A stretch of DNA of 64,000 nucleotides, from contig NZ_CP019799.1 of the NCBI RefSeq assembly GCF_002007605.1, positions 3,078,001 through 3,142,000 on the forward strand, in the 5' to 3' direction. How positions within the stretch are numbered: position 1 is the stretch's first letter; every line of letters begins with the position of its first letter. Source of the DNA: Cellvibrio sp. PSBB023. GTDB lineage: Bacteria; Pseudomonadota; Gammaproteobacteria; Pseudomonadales; Cellvibrionaceae. A program made the position numbers and the translations under genes. The notes below the pieces were generated by a model. That model did no database searches, had not been told where the DNA came from, and saw only the letters and a list, made by a program, of their open reading frames with translations. Shown piece after piece: positions 36,004 to 44,974 of this stretch.

Positions 36004-36300
36004 ATGAAAAAAATTCCTCCATTTAAATTACACCCCATACCATTATCAAATGAAGCTGCTTGTTTACCAAAATTCAAGTGGGCTAACGATGATGTCGGTT
36101 CAAGACATAAACTAGGTGGAAGTCCAGATTTTATTCAGAGTGAAGACATACCAATTTGCGATGATTGCGGCGAATTAATGACCTTCTATGCCCAGCTCGA
36201 TTCGATCAATGATGACTATTGCATTGCAGATTGTGGGATGATCTATACGTTCGTATGCTTTCAATGCAATACAGTTAAATCAATCATTCAATCTGGTTAG
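36004..36300 (+). CDS. Probable immunity protein of the RHS toxin (two CXXC pairs)
   Basis: A 98-residue cytoplasmic protein starting 9 bases after the RHS toxin stop. The Shine-Dalgarno AGGA (35993-35996) overlaps that stop, which favours ATG at 36004 over the TTG at 35998. Visible features are KLGGSPDFIQ, two cysteine pairs (C52-D-D-C55-G and C85-F-Q-C88) that could bind zinc, and a Phe/Tyr-rich middle (MTFYAQLDSINDDY). The GG-P-x-x-Q and cysteine layout recalls DUF1963-like and double-CXXCG immunity proteins. Position directly after the toxin tip, same strand and same low-GC composition support the immunity role; direct evidence of toxin neutralisation is lacking. Confidence 0.7.
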   Translation: MKKIPPFKLHPIPLSNEAACLPKFKWANDDVGSRHKLGGSPDFIQSEDIPICDDCGELMTFYAQLDSINDDYCIADCGMIYTFVCFQCNTVKSIIQSG

Positions 36301-36353
36301 TTTGTAGAAAAATAGGTTCTGGGGTTTCAAGAGTAAGTCCAGTTGTGTAACTC

Positions 36354-36377
36354 AAAGCCTGCTTTCGTGGGCTTTTT
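36354..36377 (+). terminator. Terminator after the immunity gene
   Basis: AAAGCCTGC (36354-36362) pairs with GTGGGCTTT (36367-36375) over a TTTC loop, with two non-Watson-Crick pairs, and runs into Ts. It closes the toxin-immunity unit. Confidence 0.65.
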
Positions 36378-36588
36378 GCACCGTTCGCAATTCTCTGGCA
36401 TTTTTTAATCAACCTTAGCCCTGCCCCTCCCGTAATGACAGTCTTTTCTCTGCCTGAAACGCTTGCACCAACCTGCCTGTTTTTCAACCCAAACAATCAT
36501 TAAAAGTAAAATTGATTCGCTAAAAACCACCAAAATGCTACCTTTACAGAGCGTGCATCTACAGTGCAACCACCGCTGGCGCGTCTAT

Positions 36589-36598
36589 AAACCGGTTT
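36589..36598. promoter_or_regulatory. Possible LacI-type operator before the GH3 gene
   Basis: AAACCGGTTT is a perfect palindrome with a central CG, about 100 bases before the beta-glucosidase start. LacI-family sites often look like this, but a decamer is short and may be chance. Confidence 0.3.
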
Positions 36599-36696
36599 TC
36601 GCATGGATGAATACTATTTCAAACTATCAACAGCATCCGCCTGACGCGAACAATCCGCTACTTCTTTGTCTGGTTCGTTAATAGGTCATACCCACT

Positions 36697-39285
36697 ATGA
36701 ACAATAAATTTGCTCTTCGTGCGCTCCTGCCCGGCGCGCTGTTGCTCTCGCTACTCGCGGGTTGTGACACCAAAAAAACGGAAGCACCCACCACTACTGA
36801 AAGCTCCGCCGCTACAAGCACGGCGGAAAAAGTGACATGGCCGGCAATTGCCAGCGCTGTCAAAAAAGACCCGGCGGTAGAAACACGCATCGATGACTTG
36901 CTGGCGCGCATGACGCTGGAAGAAAAGATCGGTCAGTTGGTACAACCGGAAATCAAATTCCTGACCCCTGAGGATGTGAAGCAGTATCACGTTGGCTCAG
37001 TGCTCAATGGCGGCGGCAGCACTCCCGGCAGCAACAAATACGCGACCATGGAAGACTGGGTCAAACTGGCCGACAGCTACTACAACGCCTCGGTAGATAC
37101 CGCCAATGGTCGTATCGGCATTCCTATTATGTGGGGCACCGATGCGGTACACGGCTTGGGTAACGTGATTGGCGCCACCCTGTTCCCACACAATATCGCC
37201 CTGGGAGCAACCAATAACCCTGAATTGCTGAAAGAGATTGGCCGTGTGACCGCGGTTGAAATCGCCGTAACCGGCCTGGATTGGGACTTCTCGCCCACCG
37301 TTGCCGTTGCGCGCGATGATCGCTGGGGCCGCGCTTATGAAAGCTGGTCGGAAGATCCGGAAATTGTGGGTGCCTTTGCGGGCAAAATGGTGGAGGGCTT
37401 GCAAGGCAAGGGCGGCAGCGAGACCTTTTTATCCAATGATCACGTGATCGCCACTGCCAAACACTTTATCGGCGATGGCGGCACCCTGAACGGCGTTGAC
37501 CGTGGCCCAACCCAAGGTGATGAAAAAGAACTGCGCGATATCCATGGCGCTGGTTATTTCAGCGCGCTGGAGTCTGGCGTACAGGCGGTGATGGCCTCCT
37601 TCACCAGTTGGGATGGCACTCGCATGCACGGCCACAAATACCTGCTGACCGATGTACTCAAAGGCCAAATGGGCTTTGACGGTTTGGTAGTAGGCGATTG
37701 GAGCGGCCACAGTTTTATCCCCGGTTGTACGGCGGTGGATTGCCCCGAATCGCTGATGGCCGGTCTGGACATTTACATGGTGCCCGAACCCAACTGGAAA
37801 GACCTGTACAACAACCTGCTGGCACAAGCCAAATCCGGCGAGATTACCGCCGAGCGCTTGGACGACGCGGTACGCCGCATACTGCGTGTGAAAATCCGCG
37901 CGGGTCTGTTTGAAAAAGGCGCGCCCTCTACTCGCCCATTGGCGGGCAAAAAAGAATTGTTAGGCGCACCGGAGCACCGCGCGGTCGCCCGTCAGGCGGT
38001 ACGCGAATCACTGGTGATGCTGAAAAACAAAAACAACCTGCTGCCTTTGGCGCGCAACCAGAAAGTACTGGTCGCGGGTGATGGCGCCGACAACATCGGC
38101 AAGCAAAGCGGTGGCTGGTCTGTCACCTGGCAAGGCACTGGCAATGTGAACTCCGATTTCCCCGGCGCCACCTCGATTTATGCAGGCATCAATGAAGTCG
38201 TCAGCGCCGCAGGTGGCAAGGCAACCCTGAGTGTGGATGGCTCGTTCAAAGAAAAGCCGGATGTCGCCATAGTCGTATTCGGTGAAGACCCCTACGCCGA
38301 AATGCAGGGCGATGTGGGTATGCTCGCCTACAAGCCACGCAACCCTGCCGACTGGGAACTGCTGAAGAAATTGCGCAGCCAGGGCATCCCCGTAGTGTCG
38401 CTGTTCATTACCGGTCGCCCACTGTGGGTCAACCGCGAAATCAACGCCTCCGACGCATTTGTTGCCATCTGGCAGCCAGGCACCGAAGGCGGCGGCGTGG
38501 CCGATGTGATCTTCAAAAACGCCAAAGGCGAAATCAACTACGACATGAAAGGTCGCCTGAGTTTCTCTTGGCCAAAGCATCCGGATCAAACACCGCTCAA
38601 CCGTGGCGATGCCAACTACGACCCACTCTTCGCCTATGGTTATGGCCTGAGCTACGCCGACAAGAACACCCTGGGTGATGACCTGTCGGAAGACGGCCCC
38701 AAAGCCGCTGAAGCGCTGGATGTGATGGAAATCTTCAACCGTCGCCCCATGGATCCATGGCAGTTGGAAATTATTGGCTTCCAAAACGATGTTGTGCCCA
38801 TGAACAGCAACACCGTCAAAGCCTCATCACTGATGATCCAGGCAGTCGACAGCGAAGTGCAGGAAGATGCACGCCGTGTTGTGTGGAATGGCGCAGGCCC
38901 CGGCCAGGTAGCACTCTCGGTAGGCAACCGCCAGGACTTCATCAACTACTACAACAGCGATTCAGCCCTGGTGTTTGACGTTAAAGTAGATTCAGTGCCC
39001 AGCGCGACCACTTACTTGCGCTTGGGTTGCGGCTCCTACTGCGCCTCGGACATCGACCTGACCGAGAAACTGAAAGGCTTCTCCGGCCAAGGCTGGCAGA
39101 CGGTTACCATCCCCTTCCGCTGCTACCCAGACTCAGGCGCCAACTTTGGCGTAGCACAACCACCAGCAGAATATTGGACCCAAGTCCTCGCGCCCTTCTC
39201 GCTGGTAACCAGCGGCGAGCTGGATCTCAGCTTCGCCAAGGTCAGCGTAGTAAAAGGTGCCGGTAAAGATATCGCCTGCCCCTGA
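36697..39285 (+). CDS. GH3 beta-glucosidase lipoprotein (ExoP-like)
   Basis: An exo-acting beta-glucosidase of 862 residues, predicted to be anchored to the envelope. The signal peptide ends in the lipobox LLAGC with C23. A linker rich in T, E and S leads to the GH3 N-terminal barrel (about 60-400) with PIMWGTDAVHGLGN, DDRWGRAYESWSEDP and nucleophile D334 in LVVGDWSGHS. The GH3 C-terminal domain (about 430-660) contains EDPYAEMQGD with the probable acid/base glutamate and ends in LFAYGYGLSY. A C-terminal domain of about 180 residues (from about 685) matches the ExoP galactose-binding-like domain. It cleaves glucose from beta-glucans or cello-oligosaccharides; linkage preference cannot be read. 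It faces a TonB-dependent receptor, a likely uptake partner. Confidence 0.93.
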   Translation: MNNKFALRALLPGALLLSLLAGCDTKKTEAPTTTESSAATSTAEKVTWPAIASAVKKDPAVETRIDDLLARMTLEEKIGQLVQPEIKFLTPEDVKQYHVGSVLNGGGSTPGSNKYATMEDWVKLADSYYNASVDTANGRIGIPIMWGTDAVHGLGNVIGATLFPHNIALGATNNPELLKEIGRVTAVEIAVTGLDWDFSPTVAVARDDRWGRAYESWSEDPEIVGAFAGKMVEGLQGKGGSETFLSNDHVIATAKHFIGDGGTLNGVDRGPTQGDEKELRDIHGAGYFSALESGVQAVMASFTSWDGTRMHGHKYLLTDVLKGQMGFDGLVVGDWSGHSFIPGCTAVDCPESLMAGLDIYMVPEPNWKDLYNNLLAQAKSGEITAERLDDAVRRILRVKIRAGLFEKGAPSTRPLAGKKELLGAPEHRAVARQAVRESLVMLKNKNNLLPLARNQKVLVAGDGADNIGKQSGGWSVTWQGTGNVNSDFPGATSIYAGINEVVSAAGGKATLSVDGSFKEKPDVAIVVFGEDPYAEMQGDVGMLAYKPRNPADWELLKKLRSQGIPVVSLFITGRPLWVNREINASDAFVAIWQPGTEGGGVADVIFKNAKGEINYDMKGRLSFSWPKHPDQTPLNRGDANYDPLFAYGYGLSYADKNTLGDDLSEDGPKAAEALDVMEIFNRRPMDPWQLEIIGFQNDVVPMNSNTVKASSLMIQAVDSEVQEDARRVVWNGAGPGQVALSVGNRQDFINYYNSDSALVFDVKVDSVPSATTYLRLGCGSYCASDIDLTEKLKGFSGQGWQTVTIPFRCYPDSGANFGVAQPPAEYWTQVLAPFSLVTSGELDLSFAKVSVVKGAGKDIACP

Positions 39286-39307
39286 TCAATGCTGATTGCT
39301 AGCTAAT

Positions 39308-39343
39308 AAAAAACCCCCGCATGGCAACATGCGGGGGTTTTTG
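39308..39343. terminator. Bidirectional terminator between GH3 and TonB receptor genes
   Basis: A perfect stem of about 14 bp (AAAACCCCCGCATG with CATGCGGGGGTTTT) over a GCAA tetraloop, with an A-run on the left and a T-run on the right. It serves the + strand GH3 gene and the - strand receptor, whose stop is at 39371. Confidence 0.95.
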
Positions 39344-39370
39344 TTGGTAGAGGTTTAAACTGCTCTCAAA

Positions 39371-42106
39371 TTAGAAGCTCGCTCTAACGCCCAACGCATA
39401 ACGGCCTACGCCTTCACCCACGTAGAACATGTGGTTCTTTTCACGACCGTGGATACGTGAACCTTCCTCAGTGACGTTGATGCCTTCCAGGAAGATGCTG
39501 ACGTTGTCAGTTAAATCGTAGCTCATGGAGATATCGATTTGTGAGTAATCTTCCACTACCACCGGCTCGTTACTGGTGCTGGTGTAGTAGTACTGGAAGC
39601 CACGAACAAACGAATCGCGCCAGTTATAGGCAATACGAATCTGGAAAGGACCATTTTCATAGAAGCCCACCAGGTTGGCGGAATCGCTCACACCTACAAC
39701 CGCATCGGCGGTTGGTATCTCGCCCAATGGTGTCTCGAAATCATAGTCAGGATCAGCAAATACGAAGGTAGCGTTGGCGATTACGCCAAAACCTGTATCA
39801 CCAAAAATATGCTGACCACCAACTTCAATACCGCTGACTTTTTTGGTGTCAAGGTTGCGTGGACGACGCATCTCATAGACCACATCCTGACCGGTTGATG
39901 GGTCGATCACGCCGGAAATGGTTTCTGGCAAACCTTCTGTCACCACAAAGTTGTCGATAGATTTGGAGAAGGCACCGATAGAGACGTAATCAAAATCGTT
40001 AACATACCACTCTGCCGACAAATCAAAGTTGTCTGACATAAACGGCTTGAGGTTCGGGTTACCCGCGCTACCGACACCAGTTTGCCCTTCTCTGACATCA
40101 CCCAACGTACGTGCAGACTTCAGGTCACTCAGCTCAGGACGGGTAATAGTGCGAGAGGCACCAAAGCGCACAACAACATCATCCATCAAGTCATATTTGA
40201 GAGACAAGTTAGGCAGGAACACATCGTAGCCATCACCATCGGTGAAAGGAACGCTATCACCATAGACTCGAGTATAGGATTCACCGGCAACAGCTGGTGG
40301 CGTGAGCGACACCAGGGTTTGCTCGAGAGAGGTTGAATCGACAGAGGTATCTTCGTAGCGAGTACCCAGCACCACGGTCAAGTCGCGGCCATTCAGATCA
40401 AAGGATTTGGTCGCCTCAACATACACAGCAGTCGTCTGCTCATTAATCTCAGACCAGTTAGGCTGAAGCTCCAATGTCGAGTTGGCTGCATCTTTCTGTG
40501 CGGCGGTGGCACCAGCATCTTGCTGTGCGTAGGCTATCCAGTCGTTAAACGCCAGCGGATCAAAGGAGAAATACGCCAGATTGCCCAGAATCGCATGGTT
40601 CATGGTTTTTACAGCGTAACCCGCGTTTTGCGCGTCAGCTACCGAGCGATAGATACTGGCGGCTGGATCGGCACCAACAAGGTTGTATTTGCCTTGCAAC
40701 ACAGTGCCCGCCTTCGCCATGTACTGCTCAATGGTTTTGGTTTGATCGGTGAACATCAAACCGGCTTTCACTGTCAGGCTGTCTTCGGTAAAGGTGTAAT
40801 CCACACGCGACTGCTTGATTTCATCAGTACGTGGATCAGAGTAACCGTCGTATTGCCAGATACGCGCATTGGCCAGCGAGATATCGGTATTGTCGTAATA
40901 GTGACTGGCTACGTCATCGCGAATCTCAAAGGTGAATGACAGCGGTGAAGCTTGAACATCAGAGCGGCTGATATTGGCTTGCTTATCCGGCTGCGCTTCC
41001 GCTTTGGATTGACTGTAGCCCAGCACCAGTTTGGAGGAGTCACTGATATCCCAATCCACTTCCAGGCCAGTGCTTAAACCAGTCTCCTGGGTAACCGGGT
41101 TGTTAACAAAGAAATCCAGGCCAGCATTGGTCACTGTGCGGTTGACGATGGTGGCGTTTTCGTCGATTTCGTACTGCTCGTTATTGCCATAGCCATACCA
41201 AGCGGCACTTTCATACTCCATGCCTTCCTGCTGCAAATCCGAGTACTGGGCATCGAGGGTAATCGACAGGTTATCGGCTGGCTTGTATTCAAATACCAGG
41301 CTGCCGTTCAAACGCTCACGTTCAAATTCCTGACGTTTTACCGCCGTCTGGGTAGGGTAAAAATCGGCATTGATAGGGTTGCCTTGCGCATCAGGCAGAA
41401 CCAGATAAGACCCCTGGGTTGCCGGGCGGCGAGAACGCCAATCCCAACGGCGCTGCTCTACCGAATCGGTCTGGTATTGACGCTCTTGATAGCTCACAGC
41501 AGCCAGCACACCAAAATTGTCGTTGAAGGTAGTGCTTACCAAACCGGAAATGGCGGGGGTAACGTCATCCAGGTTGGTTTCATTCAAGCCTTTTACCGAA
41601 CCGGCAAACTTGGTACCCAAGTCCAGTGGCTTAGCCGTTTTTACGTTGATGGTGGCACCAATACCACCAGACTGGGTCGTCGCTGTTGAGGTTTTGTACA
41701 CCTCAACACCACTCACCATTTCTGCAGCAACCGTATCAAAGTTAAAACCACGGCTGGCGTTAGCGTTGGGCATTTGGCGACCATTTAACAGCACAGTATT
41801 GAACTGTGGGCCAAGGCCGCGCACCGTTACCTGACGACCTTCACCACCACTGCGGTCAATCGACACACCAGTGATACGCTGCAAGGATTCGGCGAGGTTA
41901 GTATCGGGGAATTTACCTATATCTTCAGAGCTGATGGCGTCTACCACACCGTTGGAGTCGCGCTTGGTATCCAGCGCGCTTTTCAAGCTCGCTTTATAAC
42001 CAGTCACCACAATCTCTTCCAACGCCTGCTCTTGTGCTTGCGCACTGGCAGCGATAGCAAGGCTAAGCACGCTGATTTTAAACATTGGTTTTGTGTATTT
42101 ATTCAT
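39371..42106 (-). CDS. TonB-dependent receptor (long TIGR01782 type)
   Basis: Outer-membrane active transporter of about 911 residues. The signal peptide ends at AQAQE. A TonB-box-like segment EEIVVTG is followed by the plug domain with SSEDIGKFPDTNLAESLQRITGVSI, VRGLGPQFNTVLLNG and GGIGATINVKTAKPLD, all typical of the long receptor class found in Caulobacter, Xanthomonas and Cellvibrio for carbohydrate uptake. The 22-strand barrel ends in a C-terminal Phe, the BAM recognition end. I chose ATG at 42106, because GGA lies 7 bases upstream, over the GTG at 42118. A strong promoter with an operator-like palindrome precedes it. The neighbouring GH3 suggests a beta-glucan or oligosaccharide ligand; the halogenase side suggests other options. 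Confidence 0.93.
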   Translation of the reverse strand: MNKYTKPMFKISVLSLAIAASAQAQEQALEEIVVTGYKASLKSALDTKRDSNGVVDAISSEDIGKFPDTNLAESLQRITGVSIDRSGGEGRQVTVRGLGPQFNTVLLNGRQMPNANASRGFNFDTVAAEMVSGVEVYKTSTATTQSGGIGATINVKTAKPLDLGTKFAGSVKGLNETNLDDVTPAISGLVSTTFNDNFGVLAAVSYQERQYQTDSVEQRRWDWRSRRPATQGSYLVLPDAQGNPINADFYPTQTAVKRQEFERERLNGSLVFEYKPADNLSITLDAQYSDLQQEGMEYESAAWYGYGNNEQYEIDENATIVNRTVTNAGLDFFVNNPVTQETGLSTGLEVDWDISDSSKLVLGYSQSKAEAQPDKQANISRSDVQASPLSFTFEIRDDVASHYYDNTDISLANARIWQYDGYSDPRTDEIKQSRVDYTFTEDSLTVKAGLMFTDQTKTIEQYMAKAGTVLQGKYNLVGADPAASIYRSVADAQNAGYAVKTMNHAILGNLAYFSFDPLAFNDWIAYAQQDAGATAAQKDAANSTLELQPNWSEINEQTTAVYVEATKSFDLNGRDLTVVLGTRYEDTSVDSTSLEQTLVSLTPPAVAGESYTRVYGDSVPFTDGDGYDVFLPNLSLKYDLMDDVVVRFGASRTITRPELSDLKSARTLGDVREGQTGVGSAGNPNLKPFMSDNFDLSAEWYVNDFDYVSIGAFSKSIDNFVVTEGLPETISGVIDPSTGQDVVYEMRRPRNLDTKKVSGIEVGGQHIFGDTGFGVIANATFVFADPDYDFETPLGEIPTADAVVGVSDSANLVGFYENGPFQIRIAYNWRDSFVRGFQYYYTSTSNEPVVVEDYSQIDISMSYDLTDNVSIFLEGINVTEEGSRIHGREKNHMFYVGEGVGRYALGVRASF

Positions 42107-42192
42107 CTGAGTTTCCACGCTGATTGCTGATTATTGTTAGCTATTGCAACACCCAAACGCCAGAGACGCATGGGGTTGACGCCATGTAGTGC

Positions 42193-42206
42193 ACTTGTAT
42201 ACATGG
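42193..42206 (-). promoter_or_regulatory. Second operator-like site downstream of the receptor promoter
   Basis: ACTTGTATACATGG repeats the ACTTGTAT core of the palindrome at 42227-42240, 34 bases away. It lies just downstream of the -10 box, where a repressor would block transcription start. Confidence 0.45.
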
Positions 42207-42218
42207 TTATGGTTGCAA

Positions 42219-42247
42219 ATACTATTACTTGTATGCAAGTGGGTCAA
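42219..42247 (-). promoter_or_regulatory. Promoter of TonB receptor 1 with embedded palindrome
   Basis: On the minus strand TTGACC (42247-42242) and TAGTAT (42224-42219) are exactly 17 bases apart. The spacer holds the near-perfect palindrome ACTTGTATGCAAGT (42227-42240). A palindrome between -35 and -10 is a classical repressor position. The rest of the region 42107-42444 holds only the terminator at 42362. Confidence 0.6.
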
Positions 42248-42361
42248 TAGACGATGGCAGGAGAATCACTTTTTTACGCCACGCCAGATTCATGGCCAAT
42301 AAGCAGGATATCGGGGGTTTTACTGCGGAGATCGCAACAGAAGGGGGATGTATCGATTAAA

Positions 42362-42404
42362 ATAAAAATCCCCCTTGCAGGAATAACCTGAGGGGGATTT
42401 TTAT
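42362..42404 (-). terminator. Terminator after the halogenase gene
   Basis: AAAAATCCCCC pairs with GGGGGATTTTT around an inner CAGG / CCTG stem with AATAA loop. The symmetric A and T runs allow either direction; it lies about 40 bases after the halogenase stop on the minus strand. Confidence 0.9.
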
Positions 42405-42444
42405 TGCCAGGCAAAAGGAATAGTACAACTCTTCCGCAGAATAG

Positions 42445-43935
42445 TTATTCCATTTGTGCACGGCAATATTGCCGCACAAATTCTTCATGAAGCGGCAATT
42501 TTTCGGTAGCGTCTCTGATACTTTCTTTCATACGCATTAAAAATTGCCGCAGTTCCTGCTCACTCATCAACTGAGCAATATGATGATATTGCTCAGGCAT
42601 AACGCGCTGCCCAAATAATACTTGGGTCCAAGAATCGATTCGAAATAGCTCGCCTTGTGCTTGATATGCATGCCCGGTTTTTTTAAATAGCTTCATACGA
42701 TGCGCCAAAGTTGCAGGCACCTCCATATTTCTGCAGTAACGCCAGAATGGACTATCATCACGCTCGGTTGCCTTGTAATGCATGATGACAAAGTCGCGAA
42801 TAGGCTCAATTTCCGCAAGCGTTTCACGATTATATTCATCAACCAGGACAGGCTCGACACCACTGAAAGGAAAAAAGCGCATCAAGCGCGTAATTGCCAT
42901 AATAAATAAATGAATACTGGTCGACTCCAGCGGCTCAATAAAACCGCTCGCCAAGCCCAAGGCTACACAATTTTTATTCCAGCTTTTGCGGCGACGACCA
43001 GTGCGAAATTTAATCAGCCGAGGCTCATTGACTCGCGGGCCGTTAATGTTCTGCAACAGCGTCGCACGCGCCTCCTCATCCGTCATAAAATTGCTGCAAT
43101 ACACCAAGCCATTCCCTACCCGATGCTGGAGAGGGATTTGCCACTGCCAACCAGCGTGATGAGCAATAGCACGCGTATAGGGAACCGCTGGACCAACCGA
43201 TTCTGTTTGTACCGCAAGTGCGGTATCACAGGGCAGCCATTGTGACCAATCTTCGTACCCGGTACGTAATGTCTGCTCAATTAATAAACCACGAAATCCC
43301 GAGCAGTCAATAAAAAAATCACCCTCAACTACCACTCCTGAAGCCAACACTAATGCCGAAATAAACCCGGTATCATGATCCTGCTTAACTTCAATTACTT
43401 TCCCCTCTATTCGTTTTGCACCGTATTTTTCACTCATCGCCCGTAAAAATGTGGCATAGCGCGAGGCATCCAAGTGATAAGCATAATTAATATCTGCACC
43501 CGGACCGGTAAAAAATTTATTTGCCTGTGCCGCCTGAAACTCCAGACAAAAATCACCAAACTCAAAATCCATTCCCAATTCACGACTACGTAACCAAAAA
43601 TGATGAAAATCCCCCAGCCATGTCTCTTTGCCCGTTTTACCAAAGGAGTGAATATACTTGTCGCCTTGCCTTGCCCAATTTTCAAATGAAATCCCAAGCT
43701 TGAAGGTGGCTTTGGTCGCGCGCATAAATTCCTGTTCATCAATTCCCAGCAATTTATGAAATACCCTCATTGGTGGAATAGTCGCCTCACCGACGCCAAC
43801 AGTGCCAATCTCATCAGACTCCACCAATGTGATCTCAAGCAGCTCACCGAATTTTTTAGCAAAGGCAGCCGCCGCCATCCAACCGGCGGTACCACCACCG
43901 GCAATCACAAGCCTTTTAACGGAATTTGCGTGCAC
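42445..43935 (-). CDS. Tryptophan-halogenase-family flavoprotein
   Basis: A flavin-dependent halogenase of 496 residues. It shows the FAD-binding GGGTAGW (13-19), the conserved GEATIPP, the catalytic lysine at K79 in ATFKLGISF (the same number as in PrnA), the WxWxIP signature as W263-Q-W265-Q-I-P, and GFIEPLESTSIHL near residue 345. All hallmark residues are present, so halogenation via FADH2 and hypohalous acid is plausible. The substrate is unknown; members next to TonB receptors and SapC form their own subgroup and some brominate indoles. A flavin reductase is not seen nearby. The start is GTG at 43935 behind AGGAG. It follows sapC after 158 bases and ends at a strong terminator. Confidence 0.9.
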   Translation of the reverse strand: MHANSVKRLVIAGGGTAGWMAAAAFAKKFGELLEITLVESDEIGTVGVGEATIPPMRVFHKLLGIDEQEFMRATKATFKLGISFENWARQGDKYIHSFGKTGKETWLGDFHHFWLRSRELGMDFEFGDFCLEFQAAQANKFFTGPGADINYAYHLDASRYATFLRAMSEKYGAKRIEGKVIEVKQDHDTGFISALVLASGVVVEGDFFIDCSGFRGLLIEQTLRTGYEDWSQWLPCDTALAVQTESVGPAVPYTRAIAHHAGWQWQIPLQHRVGNGLVYCSNFMTDEEARATLLQNINGPRVNEPRLIKFRTGRRRKSWNKNCVALGLASGFIEPLESTSIHLFIMAITRLMRFFPFSGVEPVLVDEYNRETLAEIEPIRDFVIMHYKATERDDSPFWRYCRNMEVPATLAHRMKLFKKTGHAYQAQGELFRIDSWTQVLFGQRVMPEQYHHIAQLMSEQELRQFLMRMKESIRDATEKLPLHEEFVRQYCRAQME

Positions 43936-44093
43936 AAGAGACTCCTGGGTTGCATTAACTGTTGTGACTATTGAATGAGTATATCTTGCTGCATCCAGAC
44001 GCTAAGGATGTAGCCATTTTCCAGCTGTTAATAGTTAGTCACAAGCGATTACGATATAAATTATTTATGCGTTCTTCACCTATTAGGCCAGCA

Positions 44094-44819
44094 TTACGTG
44101 CGCGTATTTTTGAGCTGGATCAATCGTTGAATATTGCCAAGTGATTCCATCGCCAAATACGCACAGCGCAAAAATCCGGAGCGATGCAAGTGCGCTATAT
44201 CCTTATCACCTAATGCCGCCAACTTTGATGCACTGATAGTGTAATTGCCTTGTAGGCAATATTGTTCGCGCTCATTGATTTGAATCTCAAGCGTGACAGG
44301 TTCTAGTAAATCCAGCGCTAAAAACGCGTCGAACATAGCATCACTGATTTGCATTCCTTCATAGATGCGTAGCAATAATTGATTGATACGATCAAGGTAG
44401 GGACTTATGCCTCCGTGCTCCAGAAAAACCGCCTTACCCTCAATTTCACTCACGCGCGGATTATCCAAGTCCACATGTACTACTGGCGCCCGCTCTGAAC
44501 CACCATCGACGCGTTGATCCTGAAAACCAATTAAAAAAGGACCGCGCTCAATGACTGCCGGAATATAGTCAGCTTGCCAACCGCGGAATTCATCGAGAAA
44601 TAAATTTTCGTCTGGTTTAAAGCCAAGAAGTACTACCGATTGGAATTTTCCATTAGCCGATTCCTTGCGAAATAAAATGGGGTATTCGCGCTGTATATCA
44701 CCAAATTCCGTAGGAAAGGTCAGAGTACTACCAAGATTATCGCCAAAGCGCGCCGAATATTGAGTGATGATCTTGAGGTCTTTGTGGGCAATATTATTGA
44801 GTAATACATGTTTTGCCAT
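44094..44819 (-). CDS. SapC-family protein
   Basis: A 241-residue SapC-family protein (Pfam SapC, first named from a Campylobacter S-layer locus). Family landmarks are the N-terminal half with FGDIQREYPILF, SVVLLGFKPDENLFLD, and WQADYIPAVIERGPFLIG, then a C-terminal half with FLEHGGISPYLDRI. There is no signal peptide. Its biochemical role is not established; in Xanthomonas, Caulobacter and Cellvibrio-type genomes it recurs beside tryptophan-halogenase-like genes and long TonB receptors, as here. GGAG six bases before the ATG fixes the start. It is separated from the upstream receptor gene by a terminator at 44904-44934, so it needs its own promoter or read-through. Confidence 0.9.
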   Translation of the reverse strand: MAKHVLLNNIAHKDLKIITQYSARFGDNLGSTLTFPTEFGDIQREYPILFRKESANGKFQSVVLLGFKPDENLFLDEFRGWQADYIPAVIERGPFLIGFQDQRVDGGSERAPVVHVDLDNPRVSEIEGKAVFLEHGGISPYLDRINQLLLRIYEGMQISDAMFDAFLALDLLEPVTLEIQINEREQYCLQGNYTISASKLAALGDKDIAHLHRSGFLRCAYLAMESLGNIQRLIQLKNTRT

Positions 44820-44903
44820 AACTGCTCCGAATAATACTCCGTCATCGATAAATTATTGTGACATTAATGGAATGCTGCCTGCTGCGAGGACAATTTCTCG
44901 AGC

Positions 44904-44934
44904 AAAAAAAAGACCGCTACGAGAGCGGTCTTTT
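44904..44934 (-). terminator. Terminator after TonB receptor 2
   Basis: AAAAGACCGCT (44908-44918) and AGCGGTCTTTT (44924-44934) form a perfect 11-bp stem with a 5-base loop. Eight As on the + strand give the T-run on the minus strand. It lies 41 bases after the receptor stop. Confidence 0.95.
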
Positions 44935-44974
44935 CATTGGAACAACGAATCAAATCCACTACATGACTTGCAGA

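Larger units (their letters stand above)
36301..36696. other. Intergenic region before the GH3 gene
   Basis: Nearly 400 bases that contain the terminator at 36354-36377 and a palindromic decamer at 36589-36598. A 72-codon frame at 36463-36681 has no Shine-Dalgarno and no protein-like character, so I do not call it. Confidence 0.5.

Noticed and set aside
36463..36681. 72-codon frame before the GH3 gene
   Set aside because: No ribosome site and no coding character; it lies in the leader region of the beta-glucosidase.
38008..38784. 258-codon frame antisense to the GH3 gene
   Set aside because: Shadow of the conserved glucosidase; no ribosome site and no recognisable domain.
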